Shown here: positions 1 through 12,800 of the stretch, in pieces
Position numbering within the stretch: the first letter of the stretch is position 1
Layout: each line of letters opens with the position of its first letter
Assembly: GCA_000442125.1 (NCBI GenBank)
Contig: KE546980.1
Location: forward strand, 1,364,001-1,428,000
Direction: 5' to 3'
DNA: 64,000 bases
Source: Opeltia flavorubescens
Lineage: Eukaryota > Ascomycota > Lecanoromycetes > Teloschistales > Teloschistaceae
Notes under the pieces: generated by a model
Told to the model about the DNA's origin: nothing
The model's input: the letters and a program-made list of their open reading frames with translations, nothing else
Databases searched by the model: none
Translations under genes and position numbers: made by a program

Positions 1-757
1 AATTTTCTTAATTTGTTTTTTCTTTGGCTGATATTTGATACCTAGATCGTTGCTTTGGAGCAAAGACCGCCAAAATAATGGGACTAGCTGGATCTTGGTA
101 TATGGCAGCAGTTTCATCGAGAGCCGATTCTGCTACGTTAGGATTGATATCGTCTACATCCTGTATTAAAGCATGATTTGATTCGGTTAAACTAGTCACA
201 GATGTGCCTAGGAGCCTTACTAACATACATATGTAAAGTACCCCAAAGTATAGTATATTCCTACTCCGTGCCCCTTGCGGTACGAACCAGGCACAGGATG
301 ACATCTGGTGAGACTCGTCTTGTAGATCAATACGCATAGGAATTAAAGTAGAAGCTAGAGCACAGGTGGCCGAACCGGTCAAAGCTTTGATTGGTGCGCC
401 TATGTAAGTTTCTCAGGAGCCGTGGCCCCCACATGTCGACCTCTCGAATTACCCAATCAAAACCTATGCTATGACGTCGGCGTTCCTTCCCGTCTGCAAG
501 TACATCAATCCGCCCGTGCTGATCATCCATTTGGGGAGGGTGACGCACTTGACGTCTCAACTACGCTGTATTGCAATCAATCTTCTTCCATTCTTTACTC
601 CTCTACTACCTTCATACCGCTCAATGTGCTCTCATGCGTCGTGAGTACATCTCCAATTTCATGTCGCCTCTTTGAACAGATAATGCATGGTGCATGAGCG
701 ATTGATGGCCGTTCAATCGCTTCGTCCTTTGCTTTCTCCTTCAACTGAATCCGCTCG
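1..757. other. Left-edge stretch without a recognisable gene
   Basis: Open frames here are short, overlap on both strands and show no domain, signal peptide or splice structure. The last 150 bases before 758 are pyrimidine-rich and probably are the promoter and leader of the next gene. Confidence 0.4.
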
Positions 758-2061
758 ATGACAACGACCGAGACCATGTTGGCTGCAAGGAATAGCAATG
801 GCGGTGTCGCTACTGGGAGGCTTCCTTATGACCCTCTCGAATATACCGTCTTGTCCGCTTGTACCGCTGTAGCATGGATTTTTTGCCTCGAGTTGATCAT
901 CGCTGGCACCATCACCATCCGCCCACGCTTGTCCTGCTACTATTGGGCCTTGACCATCTCTTCCGCTGGTTGTATCATTCATGCTCTCGGCTTCGTCCTT
1001 AAATTTCTGGTCGGCACTTCCTGGCTAGTTGATCTCGCTTTCATTGGAATAGGTCTGTCCACCTACCGTTTATCTGCTGTCAACATCAAGATGCTGACTT
1101 CTGCATGACAGGATGGGTGGCCATGGTATCGGGCCAATCCTTCGTCCTCTGGTCACGTCTTAACCTCGTCGTCCGCAGCAAACGCATCCTCAACGCTGTC
1201 CTCGCAGCCATCATCATCGATGGCATCGCTCTACATATACCCACCCTAGTCTTCATCTATGGCGCCAACTCTCCCCAAGGTCGATGGGTCAACAGGTTCA
1301 ATACTATGGAACGCGTTCAGCTCCTCGGCTTCTCCCTTCAAGAATCCATAATCGGCGGCATTTACATATTCGCAACCGCAAAACTCCTAAAAGCCCTCTA
1401 CTACTCCGGCACACGCCGAGCCATGATCCAGCTCATCCTCATAAACTGCATCTGCCTAAGTATGGACCTTGTGCTCATTGGACTGGAATTCAGCGACCGC
1501 TACGTCTCCGAAGCGAGCGTGAAACCACTGATCTACGCAATAAAATTGAAGCTCGAATTTGCGGTCTATAGCCAACTCGTCGGCTTCACCAAAGCTGCTT
1601 TCGAGGATGATGAGATTGAATGCCTTGAGTCGAACGGTCCGAGCGGAATATACCCACCACGGCAGCATTACAACAGCCCAGTGGACTTCCTCAAGAACAT
1701 CCCCAAGATCCTGCAGAAGCCTCCTCCGATTGTTTCGCATCCTACTTTACACACGCATCCCGAGCTGGTTATGAAGGCAACACGGACATTTAGCATGGAT
1801 AAGATTGACAAGGAATGGGATTCATTGGAGTTGGAACTTTCTCCGAGTAATGCAGCGGCCGCATTGACAGCAAATGGGGGCAAGGGATCAGTAGCAGTTC
1901 CCAGGAATACGAAGTCGGCGTCGCAGGGCTCGCCTTGCAATCCCGTCATACCCAATGCTGGGAGGGGTTATAACAAAGATCAGGACAACTACGGACTGAG
2001 TGAAGTCAGCCTTGCACTTAGCCATAGCGGCCTCGGGGTGCGGCAGAATCATGAAGCATGA
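758..2061 (+). CDS. DUF7703-like integral membrane protein
   Basis: Two exons, 758-1052 and 1112-2061, give 414 residues. The 59 bp intron starts GTCTGT and ends ACAG, and joins LAFIGIG to WVAMVSGQSF without a frame change. About seven hydrophobic segments fill residues 30-260. The stretch VSGQSFVLWSRLNLVV, followed by a transmembrane segment ending IALHIPTLVFIYG and then LGFSLQESIIGGIYIFA, is the pattern I know from the fungal integral membrane family called DUF7703. The last 150 residues are hydrophilic and look cytosolic and disordered. The family has no established reaction; a plasma-membrane location is inference. The ATG at 758 precedes the first membrane segment and no upstream in-frame ATG fits. 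Confidence 0.85.
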
Positions 2062-4804
2062 GATACTGAGTGGATTTTCTGGCATCAAAGCGCATTGTTT
2101 AGGACTCGGAGATTAGGATTCAGGTCGGGTTACGGACTGTTTATTGGGTAAAATATCACAGTATTGAGCTGATGGTGGAGCACCAAGGGAACTTGGGAAA
2201 AGTTTTCATAGCAGCGCGCATGGCTGGGAAGGAAACTGGATGGATATGTATATGTATAATATACCACTACACCTGTGGGAAATTTTTGGATCAGCGCTGG
2301 ATATCGCAGGCTTAAGGATCTCCTAAGTAACCTATCCGTACAGTCACACCTCGTACATATGGCATCTTACTTGAAATTATTATCTCAAATCTCACTTGGA
2401 TCAGTTCAAATACTATGCGCTGAATTCAAGGTGCTCAAGCGAAGTCTCCTTTCCCATATCCAACAACTCAAAGTAGAACTCATGGTTGGAACTTTCCCCG
2501 GCAGCATCGCATAGGATAATATCCTAACACACGTAGACTCCAATTCCATACAAACTAGACCTCGTGCATCCTTGAACTCCCTCCTTTGTCAAAACCCTTC
2601 ACCAACGTCATTGCATTCACATCAACCGCTAATGAAACTTCTTCCACGCCCAAAGAAAAAATTTCAGGGCAGTAATAATGATAGAGATAATAGATGAAGG
2701 TTGACAAATATTAAGATGTAGAGGAGAAAGGACAGGGAAGACAGGATATGATGGAACAAAGCAGTCACTCGTCGCCTCGGAGATGATTGTTAATTTGGTC
2801 GATTGAAGGCTCTATAAACGATAGGTTATATACTCCATTATTATCACCTAGATAATGGAGCCGCAAGTAGGCGTCTGGTAATAAAAATCGATATGTTCGC
2901 TCGGAACATACTACTTCCTTATAGTAGGCTCCAGGACATATCAGCAAACTTTGTCTCCTTAAACCCCAAAATCCCCGCACTTAAGCTTGAGCACGTAGCA
3001 ATCCCCACCTCAAGCCACGAGTGGAACTCCGGCTTCAGAAGTCCCTGCTTTAATACTTGTAGCGCTGCGGGAGAAGACGCGGTCATCAATACACCATGTT
3101 CGATTTCCCTCGGTATCGTTTGAACAAGTCTCGATACTGGCTACATCAGATTAGCACGGTGAATAGATCAATCTCTATATAGCCCCTTTTGATCGACAAC
3201 GGTAGGGCCTTAATTATGCCCTCATCTCTGTCACGGCTTTTACTTTTAGTGGGGTAGAGTTCTTGTTATAGGTTAGGAGTTAGCAATACCATAGGATATT
3301 TTTGTCGATGGTGAGGAATGTCTGCTGGAAAGAGCGATTGAAAGTCATGACGAAAAGAATCATTGGGATGTCTGGATTGTTTACAACATAGTTGACAGAC
3401 ACCAGGATCTACTTTGAGGAATCTAGTGTTCGAGGCCTACTTCAATCCATCTCAGGTTAGGATCCTTGCCGTTCCCTTAGCGAACAGCTATGAGTGTATT
3501 TAATAGTACTATAATTGTATCTTATACGCTGACTGCCTTTAGGCAGAATATTATACCTAATAGTAAAAGAACGTTTCAACGGTATTCTGCTTAGAACGTT
3601 GAGTAATAATTACAGTTTCTCCTTAAAAACAGTACCCGAATAGTTTTTACAGGATAACGTACTAAGTTAATAAACCGTTCCTTCCTATTAACTTTCTAAT
3701 TCTAGAAACTGCCAANACCGCTAAGCCTTTATACTCACAGTAGAGCTGGTAGTAATACTTTCAATATTATAGGAAATTTAACTTCAGATTCGAGCGTTTC
3801 ACGCGATTTTACCCCCTAAATCACTCACCGGCCTAGTCTAGAGTGGTGTGGTGGAACGGGGGTATAGTAGTAACTGCATGCGTGCGACCGGCAAATTAAG
3901 CGGTAATTGCCGAGTAGTTTATTATATGTTTTTCGAACGTAATAAGTAGATTTTACGGGAACGGTTTTTAGAAGTTAATAGTTTTTAAAGAAAAAACGGT
4001 TTTTTAGTTTTTACGTACCCAATTTATTATTGCCTTTAGGCGGCCTACAACTTTTCACCCGTGTATTCAAAAATTAATGATTTCACAGTATGAAAACGAT
4101 ACCACAAATACATAGAAGCTCGCTAAGGTCTTCTAGCCCGCCTTATACGGTTAGATATCAGGCTGATATGAATAAAAGCCGATAGCTCCGGCTTGTGCAC
4201 AGCCCCTCGTGCCCCTTTGAGCATTGGGATGCCCCTCGGTGGGGTTTCATCTGGACGCGTGTTCCCGGCGCGGCGTGCATGAAGATGGAAACGTCACCAA
4301 TGGGCGCAGGGATTGCAGGATCCCTCTAACCGCTTTCGCGATTGCGATTTCCTTAATATAGCCAAGAGTTTACTTACTCTGATGGGGATATCAAGACAAT
4401 TATCTAGAAGGCGAAAAGATGGACAAAGCCGACTTTACGCTCTGTTTGATGTGTGAGTCAAGGGAGTATCGCGTATGAATTGCAAGTAGAATGCATTGCT
4501 TGGTAGGGTACCGAAAGCGGTTAGGGGAGACTTTCACCTTCATTTGGTGACGCTTTGATCTTAATTTGGCTTCATGCACGACATTCACTAACACTTATGG
4601 GCTGGCCTTCTTCAGCTGTCACATAGGCTTCCTTCCTTTCCATATGAGCGGCGCATCTCTTTTATATAGCTTCACTGGGCCCTGATACTATATAATCCCC
4701 TTCCCTCCGCCCATTCATTCTCCCATCAACCGCGATCCGCATCTTCAAGCCCGATCAATTAATTACCATCCTACGCTTTCAGAGCGGACTCCGCTCCAAT
4801 AAGG
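2062..4804. other. Intergenic, with an AT-rich repeat-like island
   Basis: No gene seen. From about 3480 to 4080 the base composition drops to very AT-rich, with one N at 3716 and a perfect small hairpin at 3531-3544 (CTGCC, loop TTTA, GGCAG). A related CCTTTAGGCGG sequence recurs near 4031. This looks like a mutated repeat or transposon remnant, but no coding motif identifies its class. Confidence 0.35.
4661..4697 (+). promoter_or_regulatory. TATA-like elements upstream of the DOMON-b561 gene
   Basis: TTTATATAG at about 4661 and ACTATATAA near 4688 lie 110-145 bases before the ATG at 4805 and are followed by a C/T-rich leader. This arrangement is usual for ascomycete promoters. No transcription data support the exact start. 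Confidence 0.4.
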
Positions 4805-6241
4805 ATGTTCCTTCCTCGGACACTAGCTGCCATCGCACTCGGTAGGTATCACCCATCTCCCGCCCTCGCTCGTCGTCAAGCCCATTGAGAATTCCCCAGC
4901 ATCCATCGCCAGTGCCCAAATAGCCAAATACTGCCCGCAAGATGGAGGAGGCAAGCTCTGCTACAGCGTCAGCCTTCCCGACACGACCGTGTCCAGTGGA
5001 AGCGGCGATGTGTATTTCCAGATCCAAGGTCCGGCAGCCATGCAATGGATTGCTCTAGGACAAGGCAACGCCATGGCGGGAGCCAATATCTTTGTCGTCT
5101 ACGCCAACGCCGCCGGTACCAACGTGACCATTTCGCCGCGCGACGGCAAAGGAAATTTCCAGCCGAAATTCGATTCCGTGGCTGCTCAGCCGTATCTGCT
5201 GGATGGTTCGGGGATAGCGAATGGGATAATGACGGCTAATGTTCGATGTTCGTACTCCCCAAGCCTTTATATACCATACAGAAACCTTGTATATGCAGCA
5301 AGACTAAGACTTTTACAGGCTCCAGCTGCATCAAATGGCAAGCCAGCACTCTCGATGTCACCTCCACGAAAAGCCAATGGATCTGGGCTGCCAAAGGCGG
5401 CTCCTCCCTCCGCTCCAACGACCAGGCCGCCAACCTACAACAACACAACAATTTCGGCGAGTTCACGCTCGATCTCACCAAGGCCAAGAGTGGCAACTCG
5501 CCGAACCCGTTCGCCGACAACAAAGCCGCCACGACAACCGCCACAGCAGCCACTTCGCCCGTCTCATCCGGGGGCAGCTCCTCCAACGACAGCGGCGCCG
5601 CCTCCGCCAGCAGCAGCTCTTCCTCCGAAAGTGACAGCGACAGCTCCGAAAGCAACATTGACAAAATTGTCACCGCCCACGGCGTCATCATGAGTTTCGC
5701 CTGGGTGATAGTCTTCCCCCTCGGCGCGATCCTCATCCGCGCCCTCTCCACTGCCAGCGTCGTGCGGATCCACTACCTTACCCAAATATTCGCCTACATC
5801 CTTGCGCTCACCGGGATGGCATTGGGGATCTACATCGCGGTCAAACCAGACTCAGTCATCGAGGTCTACCACCCCGTCATTGGGCTCGTGGTGATGGGGC
5901 TGGCGACCATCCAGCCCATCCTTGGCACGCTACATCATCGGATTTATAAGAGCAAGGGGAAGACAACGTGGTGGGCGACGGCGCACGTGTGGTTGGGGAG
6001 GGCGGTGATTACGCTGGCGATGATCAATGGCGGACTGGGACTACGGCTGTCGGATAATTCTAAGAAGGGGGAGATCGCGTATGGGGTTATTGCGGGGTTG
6101 GTGTGGTTGGGGTGGATGGGGGTGGCGGTGATGCATGAAGCCCGGAAAGCGAAGCAGGGGCGGGGATCGGGTGGGCAGCAAAGCGGCTCGGCGGAGAAGA
6201 TCTACGCCGGGCGAGATGGGGTGAATAACGGGTCGGCATGA
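4805..6241 (+). CDS. Secreted DOMON (CDH-type cytochrome) - cytochrome b561 protein
   Basis: Three exons, 4805-4841, 4900-5247 and 5319-6241, encode 435 residues. The first intron falls inside the signal peptide (MFLPRTLAAIALA..SIASA). Residues about 20-205 form a DOMON domain like the cytochrome domain of cellobiose dehydrogenase (KYCPQDGGGKLCYSV, then GDVYFQIQGPAAMQWIALG with a candidate haem Met). A Ser-rich linker follows. Residues about 240-400 carry a b561 core of several membrane helices with His in HGVIMSF, RIHYL, YHPVIG and TAHVWLGR. Such proteins are thought to carry electrons across a membrane to an outside haem. No dehydrogenase domain is attached. Codon use flips from C-rich to strongly G-rich near 5890. 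Confidence 0.9.
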
Positions 6242-6573
6242 TGGAATGGGGTCTGTATATTATCGTATCTATTTTATCAATTTATCCATTTAATCACTTT
6301 TTTCTCCCTCCCTCCTCTTTCCACCCTCTCCCTTCTTCTTTCTCCCCCTACCCCTCCTCCCTTGACTCTCATAACAACAATTCGGTATACTAATGATTCC
6401 AATGATATCATCACTCATCCAACCATTTGCCACCAGTCTCATAAGCTTAAGACTCCCTAATCTCGCATAGATATACCACTCCTCCAAGCCTCATCTCCAA
6501 AACAAAACCTGCCACATCCTCATCTACTCTCTTCCTTTCCCTCCAACCAACCCACATCTCCAGAAAATCTATA

Positions 6574-6879
6574 TCAAAGAGGAACGCACCGACACTCCCC
6601 CTCACTAGCGCATTTCGTCTGAACCTGAAAAGCGGTACACGAGCCAAAAGTATGGCAACTCGCGCGCGCGTTGATGGTGCAGGTGCATAGACCTTCACAT
6701 TCGTCATCTGTAAGTGCGTTGTTCCCGCAGGTGAAGTCGCCGTCAAATTCTTTGCCGCAGGAGTATTCGGATGCCGCGAGAGGGTTTTGATTTTTGGAGT
6801 TGAAGGAGGGGGGTGAAAAGCTGTAGGCTATAGGGAGGGATGTGAGGAAGGGAAGGAGGAGGAGAATAGTGGGGCGCAT
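6574..6879 (-). CDS. Small secreted cysteine-rich protein (effector-like)
   Basis: A single-exon frame of 101 residues. MRPTILLLLPFLTSLPIAYS is a clean signal peptide. The mature part has ten cysteines, at residues 41, 51, 61, 65, 67, 75, 81, 90, 96 and 98, including CTC and CRC pairs, so up to five disulfides are possible. Size, secretion signal and cysteine density match the loose class of fungal small secreted proteins, some of which are effectors or antimicrobial peptides. I recognise no named family. It lies tail to tail with the DOMON-b561 gene. Confidence 0.75.
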   Translation of the reverse strand: MRPTILLLLPFLTSLPIAYSFSPPSFNSKNQNPLAASEYSCGKEFDGDFTCGNNALTDDECEGLCTCTINARASCHTFGSCTAFQVQTKCASEGECRCVPL

Positions 6880-9800
6880 GGTTCTGGGTTTTTGAGAGAG
6901 ATAAGAGGGTTTGGTTGGATGCTGATTGGTGTACAGGGTGAGAATTATAGGAGTTATACGGTGAGGAAGAGTATCTTGAGGAGTGGGGAGTTATAGTTGT
7001 CTTGTTTGTAGCTCTTCCTGACCGATTTTCGATCTGAGGGGCATACGTTGTCCTTATGTTCTCGCCCGCAGGCTTTCGAGCTTACTGAGCTATTGCGAAG
7101 GATATACTGCGTGCGTATGACTCCGCTTCTCCAAGGCGGCCAATTGGTATAAAACGATAGCATCGGAGAAAAATTCACCACGAAAGACTCCCGGTGTAGC
7201 AGAGAGATCCTCTTTCTGCCCGCTCATATCCGGGTTTAATATTTAAAGCTCAATTCTCATTGGAGAACATGACTCGATGGCGGTCAGCATGCTTACTGAG
7301 CCATGAAAATCACGTCGGGGGAGTCTCACCGCCTTCTCTCAAAAAAAAAACATTGACCAATTGAGTTTTCGTAATGCATTCCGTTTGACTTATTGTCGAA
7401 GTCCTGATCTTGATTTGCTGGAGTTTTGCCAGAGATGAGATTCGAGGCACTCCACTGCAGCAAAGAGGACGCGGTAGGGTCACTCATCGGTTCTGATAAC
7501 GCTTATCACCATTGACAGTACCGAATTTGGCATCCGAAAGGTATATTGGTAAGAAAGCGATCGGAAACCAATCGTCCTCGGCCAAATCCACCCTTGAAAA
7601 GGTAATCAGGTTGGAAAGGCTACTGAGCTAATCATAAGACAGAAATGGCTGTAATATATACCAGTGATTGTGTTTATTTCAACACATCTTTTGCATCGAT
7701 ATTATATACCACTGGATTCCTGGACGTAAATCATACAAGCCATTGAGTACGCTGCACAACAATTCCGAGGAAGATTTCGAGAATCCTTAGGAGTTCTCAT
7801 CATGGCATATACAACTACTCTAGGATATCGCTGAGCGTCCATGAGCGGGCAATTTACCATATAGTAAGAAAACTGGTCATGTGTCATGCATATAGGAGAA
7901 AGAAAAATATTGTTTCTTTCAAAGTCCCCGGCAAACCCTACGCGCGCTTTACTGATGGGATTGATAGATAAGTGAAGTAAGCTGGTTCTGATATTCTATC
8001 TACAGGCTGTTTACAGCCACCAATCGCTTCTTCAGTATGTTCTCAACATCCCTAATAATCGAGCACAGGGTCCATTTCATCCCATGATTCCCTGCACAAC
8101 AGGTTAAAACTCCTCAATTTCCGCTGGAGGATAGCTCCATATGTGCGATTCTTCCCTTCATCGAGCGCCAGACCTTTTCAATAGGGTTTGGATCTAACGA
8201 CGAGAGGTGGCTCATTGTCAAGAAGGAAAATCTTGTAGAGCGTCTTAACGGGAATTCGGAAAACCATTATGAGATTTTTAGCACCTCTCAAGTAAGGAAG
8301 GTAGGTAGCCCTTCTCTTCAATTCCTTTGAATTGATTTGGAAAAAAAGGAAATCTCAGTCGGTGGGCGTAGTTGGATATGACCAACTGCTAGCAGTAGCG
8401 CTCGAGATCTAGCTTTAAATTTTAGACGTGTTCGTCGAAGTTCTAGAACCACGATAATCTTGAGGTGCCTCCTTCCCACCTTGAAAACAGCGATGGTTTA
8501 TCGTTCGAAGACTATTTGGGCCTCCTTAACGCTGGCGTACGCCGGTTTCCACCATAAGGAACGGAAAGACGATAACATCGGACAATCGACGATACCTTCG
8601 ACCATTTGGCCTAGATACTATGCTGGTGAGGTAGACTATGGAACTGTCTCTTATTGTATTTCTTCGCATCCTAAACAAGGAAGCAAAGTGAGGTTGAGAG
8701 TATTAGTATATAGTAAGGCAAGTAGTCGTGATGCATGATCAGCCGCAGAGGATATGGTTGCTGTTGGTTTTCCATTATGGTAATGATGAAAAAGAAATTG
8801 ATCCAAGAATGTGTATAATGCTCAGGTTATGCTGTAGTGTTCAGTAATGAGAGGATCTGTATGTGTGTGGCAGTCGGATGTATCCAGATGGCTTCAATAT
8901 TAGGAGCATACAGGTTCGCTTCGATCGAGATTGGCTTGCGCCTCCAGTTCCAGACATTAGATGCAATCTCGAGGCCCAGTCTGCGCTGCCAGAACTGAAG
9001 CGCTTGAATCCAGGGTAGAAGAAGGAATCATATAGCTGCTTTAGCGGCGTTTGGCTTGAATGACAATTCCTCGTTGCTCAAATTATATGAAATCTGCTAG
9101 CGCGACCATTTACCATGCATTGTGGACCTGGGAAGAGATTTCGATCTCATGAAATAGTGTGAGAATACGTAGCCGGGGGGTTTTCGTGGATAAATATATG
9201 AAATCTTTGGTGAGCCTGCTCAGTAGTTCATTCTACGTTCTAATCTCGAAAGAGAAAACAATGTTATGAGGTCGAGAAAAGTGAGAGAAAGGAAAAGATG
9301 AAAAGATACAATTTTGGTTTTGGTAATGAGCTGAGAGGTAGAGTTAGCGACTTCAGTGAATATTTTTTGGGGTGGTTTTGTGAGTTTTCAGGCTCTTCGA
9401 CAATACTGATAGGTGTCTTCCGAGAAATTGGTAATGCGATCAATTTGAAGTGGAAGGGTGTTGTTATCTTGACAGATAGATTAGTATTCCTGATTAATAC
9501 ATTTGGATCTATCCGTGAACGTGGGAACTTTAACTTCCGTATTGACGGTAGATTATATCCCGAAAATCCGGGCGACGAGCGCCAACATCATGATAGGAGG
9601 ATAAAAATTTTGCATTGCGACCTGCATGCCGATCATGTTCTGGTAAAATGCAGATCCAGGTACAGAGTTTTCCATATTATCAGCATTGAGATTCGTCATC
9701 TTCGATGGGCTAAAATAGGGGCATCGTCCCCAGACGATGGAAATGTTGGTTTAAGTGTTGATTGATAGTAGCGTTGGAATCCTGAGGGGTTCAAGCTAAG

Positions 9801-12800
9801 CAACAGACAAATCAGTATTCTGTGTTATGGAATGTAGAATGAAATTTGATCGAGATGGACGTTGAATGAATAGTGATTGATGTGAACGATCAGTCGTCCT
9901 TGGTCAATAGATCGGCAAAAGATACTCTCGTCATCGAAGGTACTAGGTCGACTAAATCAGCTTTTCGAAAGAGATTGTACCAAATGCTGGTGAAGATTGG
10001 TCGTGTGTACCGAGTGTTTGGCCAGCAAGTCAGTCTCGACTCGATGAAATGTCTACGCGTCAAAGCTGCTGCTACTGACGAGCGCCTACGATCAAGAGGG
10101 CGATCGAGTCGAATCCAGACGCTGAAGCTAAATTCAACAATTTATTCACCTTGACTCCTAAATTTCCACGAACAGGATGTAGTAGATAGCCATAAGTGCA
10201 AGCGTCCATATAGAGAATTGTATCGTGGTTTGGATTAACTTGCAAGTCCCTCAGGCCATTGCTCTTTAAGAATCTAATCGTTCGAGCATTTCGGCATTCG
10301 TTCTGGGGGTAAGTGGCATCTATGACTAAATTGATGGTGTTGAAGAATCTAGTCTATCGAAGAATCTCCACACTTGCTGAAGACGTTGCTAGTACTTTCG
10401 GTTCAGTGGAGCTCGTTAGATCACGCCCCGAACAAATGCTTGACCGGACCTGTCCCGGAAGATCACGGTACAATATGTGCTGCTCTGAAAGCATGAGTGT
10501 CAAATTAATCTTAAGTAACAGGGCACCAGATTTTTTTGTCGGGTGCGCTGAGACTAGATTAGTAGACTTTGACTGCATCTTTTTGTTCGGTGTGACAATA
10601 TGAAAAAATTTGGTGTGACTGGGCTTTAGCCTCAGATTGGTGCTGGGTCAGTCGGCATAGAGTCGAAAAGCCAAGGATCATACCATGAAATCCGATCATC
10701 AGAGCCATTGATGCGGGAGATATCCTAAACTCCGCCATCTCCTTGGAGATTCTTGGCTCTTGTAGAATGCTTTGACTCAGCATGACTCTCCTAGTATCCG
10801 TTAAGAGTTAGTGGACCATCAGCTCTCTTTCCACACAGTTGAGGCTTGCAAGCATTGGCAAGTCGAACACTATCAGTCTGCTGTACCACTTTCCGTATAT
10901 CGTGTGCATGTTCACTGGCGGTTCTTCTAACGCTGCTCTTGCCATGGCCTACATCCCAATCGTCAAGTCCTGTATCCCCAGGTTAGCGAGAGGGAAGTGG
11001 AGTTCTCCAACATTCCCGATTACCGATTTTGATCACTTCGCCTGGAGATATAATTCCCAGTTGGCCTGGTTGAACTTGGTTTTGAGAAAATGGATGAAGT
11101 CTAGAGATTGCGTCATCCAGTTCACCTCCCACCTATTATCATCATACCCTTTGCCCAACTCCTCACCACCGTCGCCTTTTGTCTCATACGAGGCGTCGCC
11201 CTTGCCCCTCTCTGAATGCGTGCGCTTTCTCCGCTTCCCTTCCACCCTTCCTATCTTATGACAGGCCTGAGGAGCCCTGATATTCGTTTCTTCAGGAGTT
11301 ATTTCAAAAGTTTCTCGAGGCGCTGGCTGTAGAATTGGCCGAAGAGTTGTTGGAGGAGCAGTTTAAAAATTTCTTCCCAGCGAATAGCTCGATTCCTGCC
11401 GCGGGCTAGAAAGTCGTGAAAACTGCGAGCTTCTGATGCTGCAGACTTACAGTTCGGCCTTGGCGGTGATGTCAGAGGTTCCGAAATTAAATCAGTCGAG
11501 AGAAGTGCAAACAGGGTACGAGGACTGGCGGGAACTATGTGAGGATTCACCGACGCAGAGGCTGGAAGGATCGTCTCTTCGATATGACTCCCCGCGGTCG
11601 GGATAAGAATGGTAGAAATGGAATGACTCCTGGAGTCGATCGCGCCTGCGTTTGAAGAAGATACTTGCTCGAGATCAAGCGAGCGATTGCCCATGATAAT
11701 CACTCGCATGCGTCCTCTTCCAAACCACACAGTAATGCTATATTCCTCGACCCCTATCTTAGCTTCATTCAACCATGGATAGCACTATCGTGGATCAGAT
11801 TTTTCAACCCGCTGACTTCCGGGTTCTCTGCCGGCGATATGATGTTGTCAGGAAAGTAAATATTATGGATCGTCGTTCTTCAGTTAAATAGGACGTGCAG
11901 GTGGTATAAGGTCGTCCAAGTTCCACTTGAATTCGCCATCGTATCCGTATCGTATGGACCCAGTATGAGCTACAACATAGTCAGTACAGCTGCTTCCAGC
12001 GCCAATGGGAGCAACACCCCTGCGGACGACGACGAGTATCGCCGAATGAGGTATCGGATGATGCTACGACGATCACTCGGTCATGCATTTTGCCGTTGAA
12101 TACGGTGGTATAGTGTTGGGTGTGACTCAGGTAAATGATGAATGAACATGGAAAACAGTAAGTACAAATGACGGAAGCAAAGAATGGTCCAAGCTGAGAT
12201 TATATAAACTTTGAGGAAAGGACTCGTGGAGAATAATATTTTAGCTGGAAAGCCTTCAAAAATCAGCAAATGAGTAATGCAGGACCACTTGAGAAGAGAA
12301 AGAAAATCATACTGTTCAGAGAAGCAGAAATCAAGCCTCGAGACGAGAATAACATAACCTACCAGGGACTTCACGAATGCGATATGAAATCATCATGGTT
12401 TCGAAACCCGTCATCCATTAGTCCATACACCAAAATGATTCACATTCTTGTACATTTCTTATCAATCAGCTCGAACCACTCTTCATCTGCATGTTATTCA
12501 TGATGTGCTTTCGCGACTCGTAGGATCAATCAAGTGGTGGACATGATGTTCCCAGAACAAGACCCGAATAATCTATTCCAAGCACCATTCATTTAAGGTT
12601 AATCCCTCGTCGTGGAAACAGTCGCAACGAGTCATTGTCGAAACAGGTACCGGAAACGATCTACGTAAGTAAAATGGGATGGATTATAGTCTAATTTGAT
12701 ACGACTTCAGATACCAGCTTCCTCAAATCGTGGTATCGATATAATAAAACCAATACATTAAAGATCGCTGCTGTCACCATTTACCACATTTGCCAATTTG

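Noticed and set aside
9298-9765. 155-codon plus-strand frame
   Set aside because: AT-rich, no recognisable fold or family; probably chance in a gene-poor region.
11299-11772. 157-codon minus-strand frame
   Set aside because: No motif, signal or splice context; composition like its surroundings.
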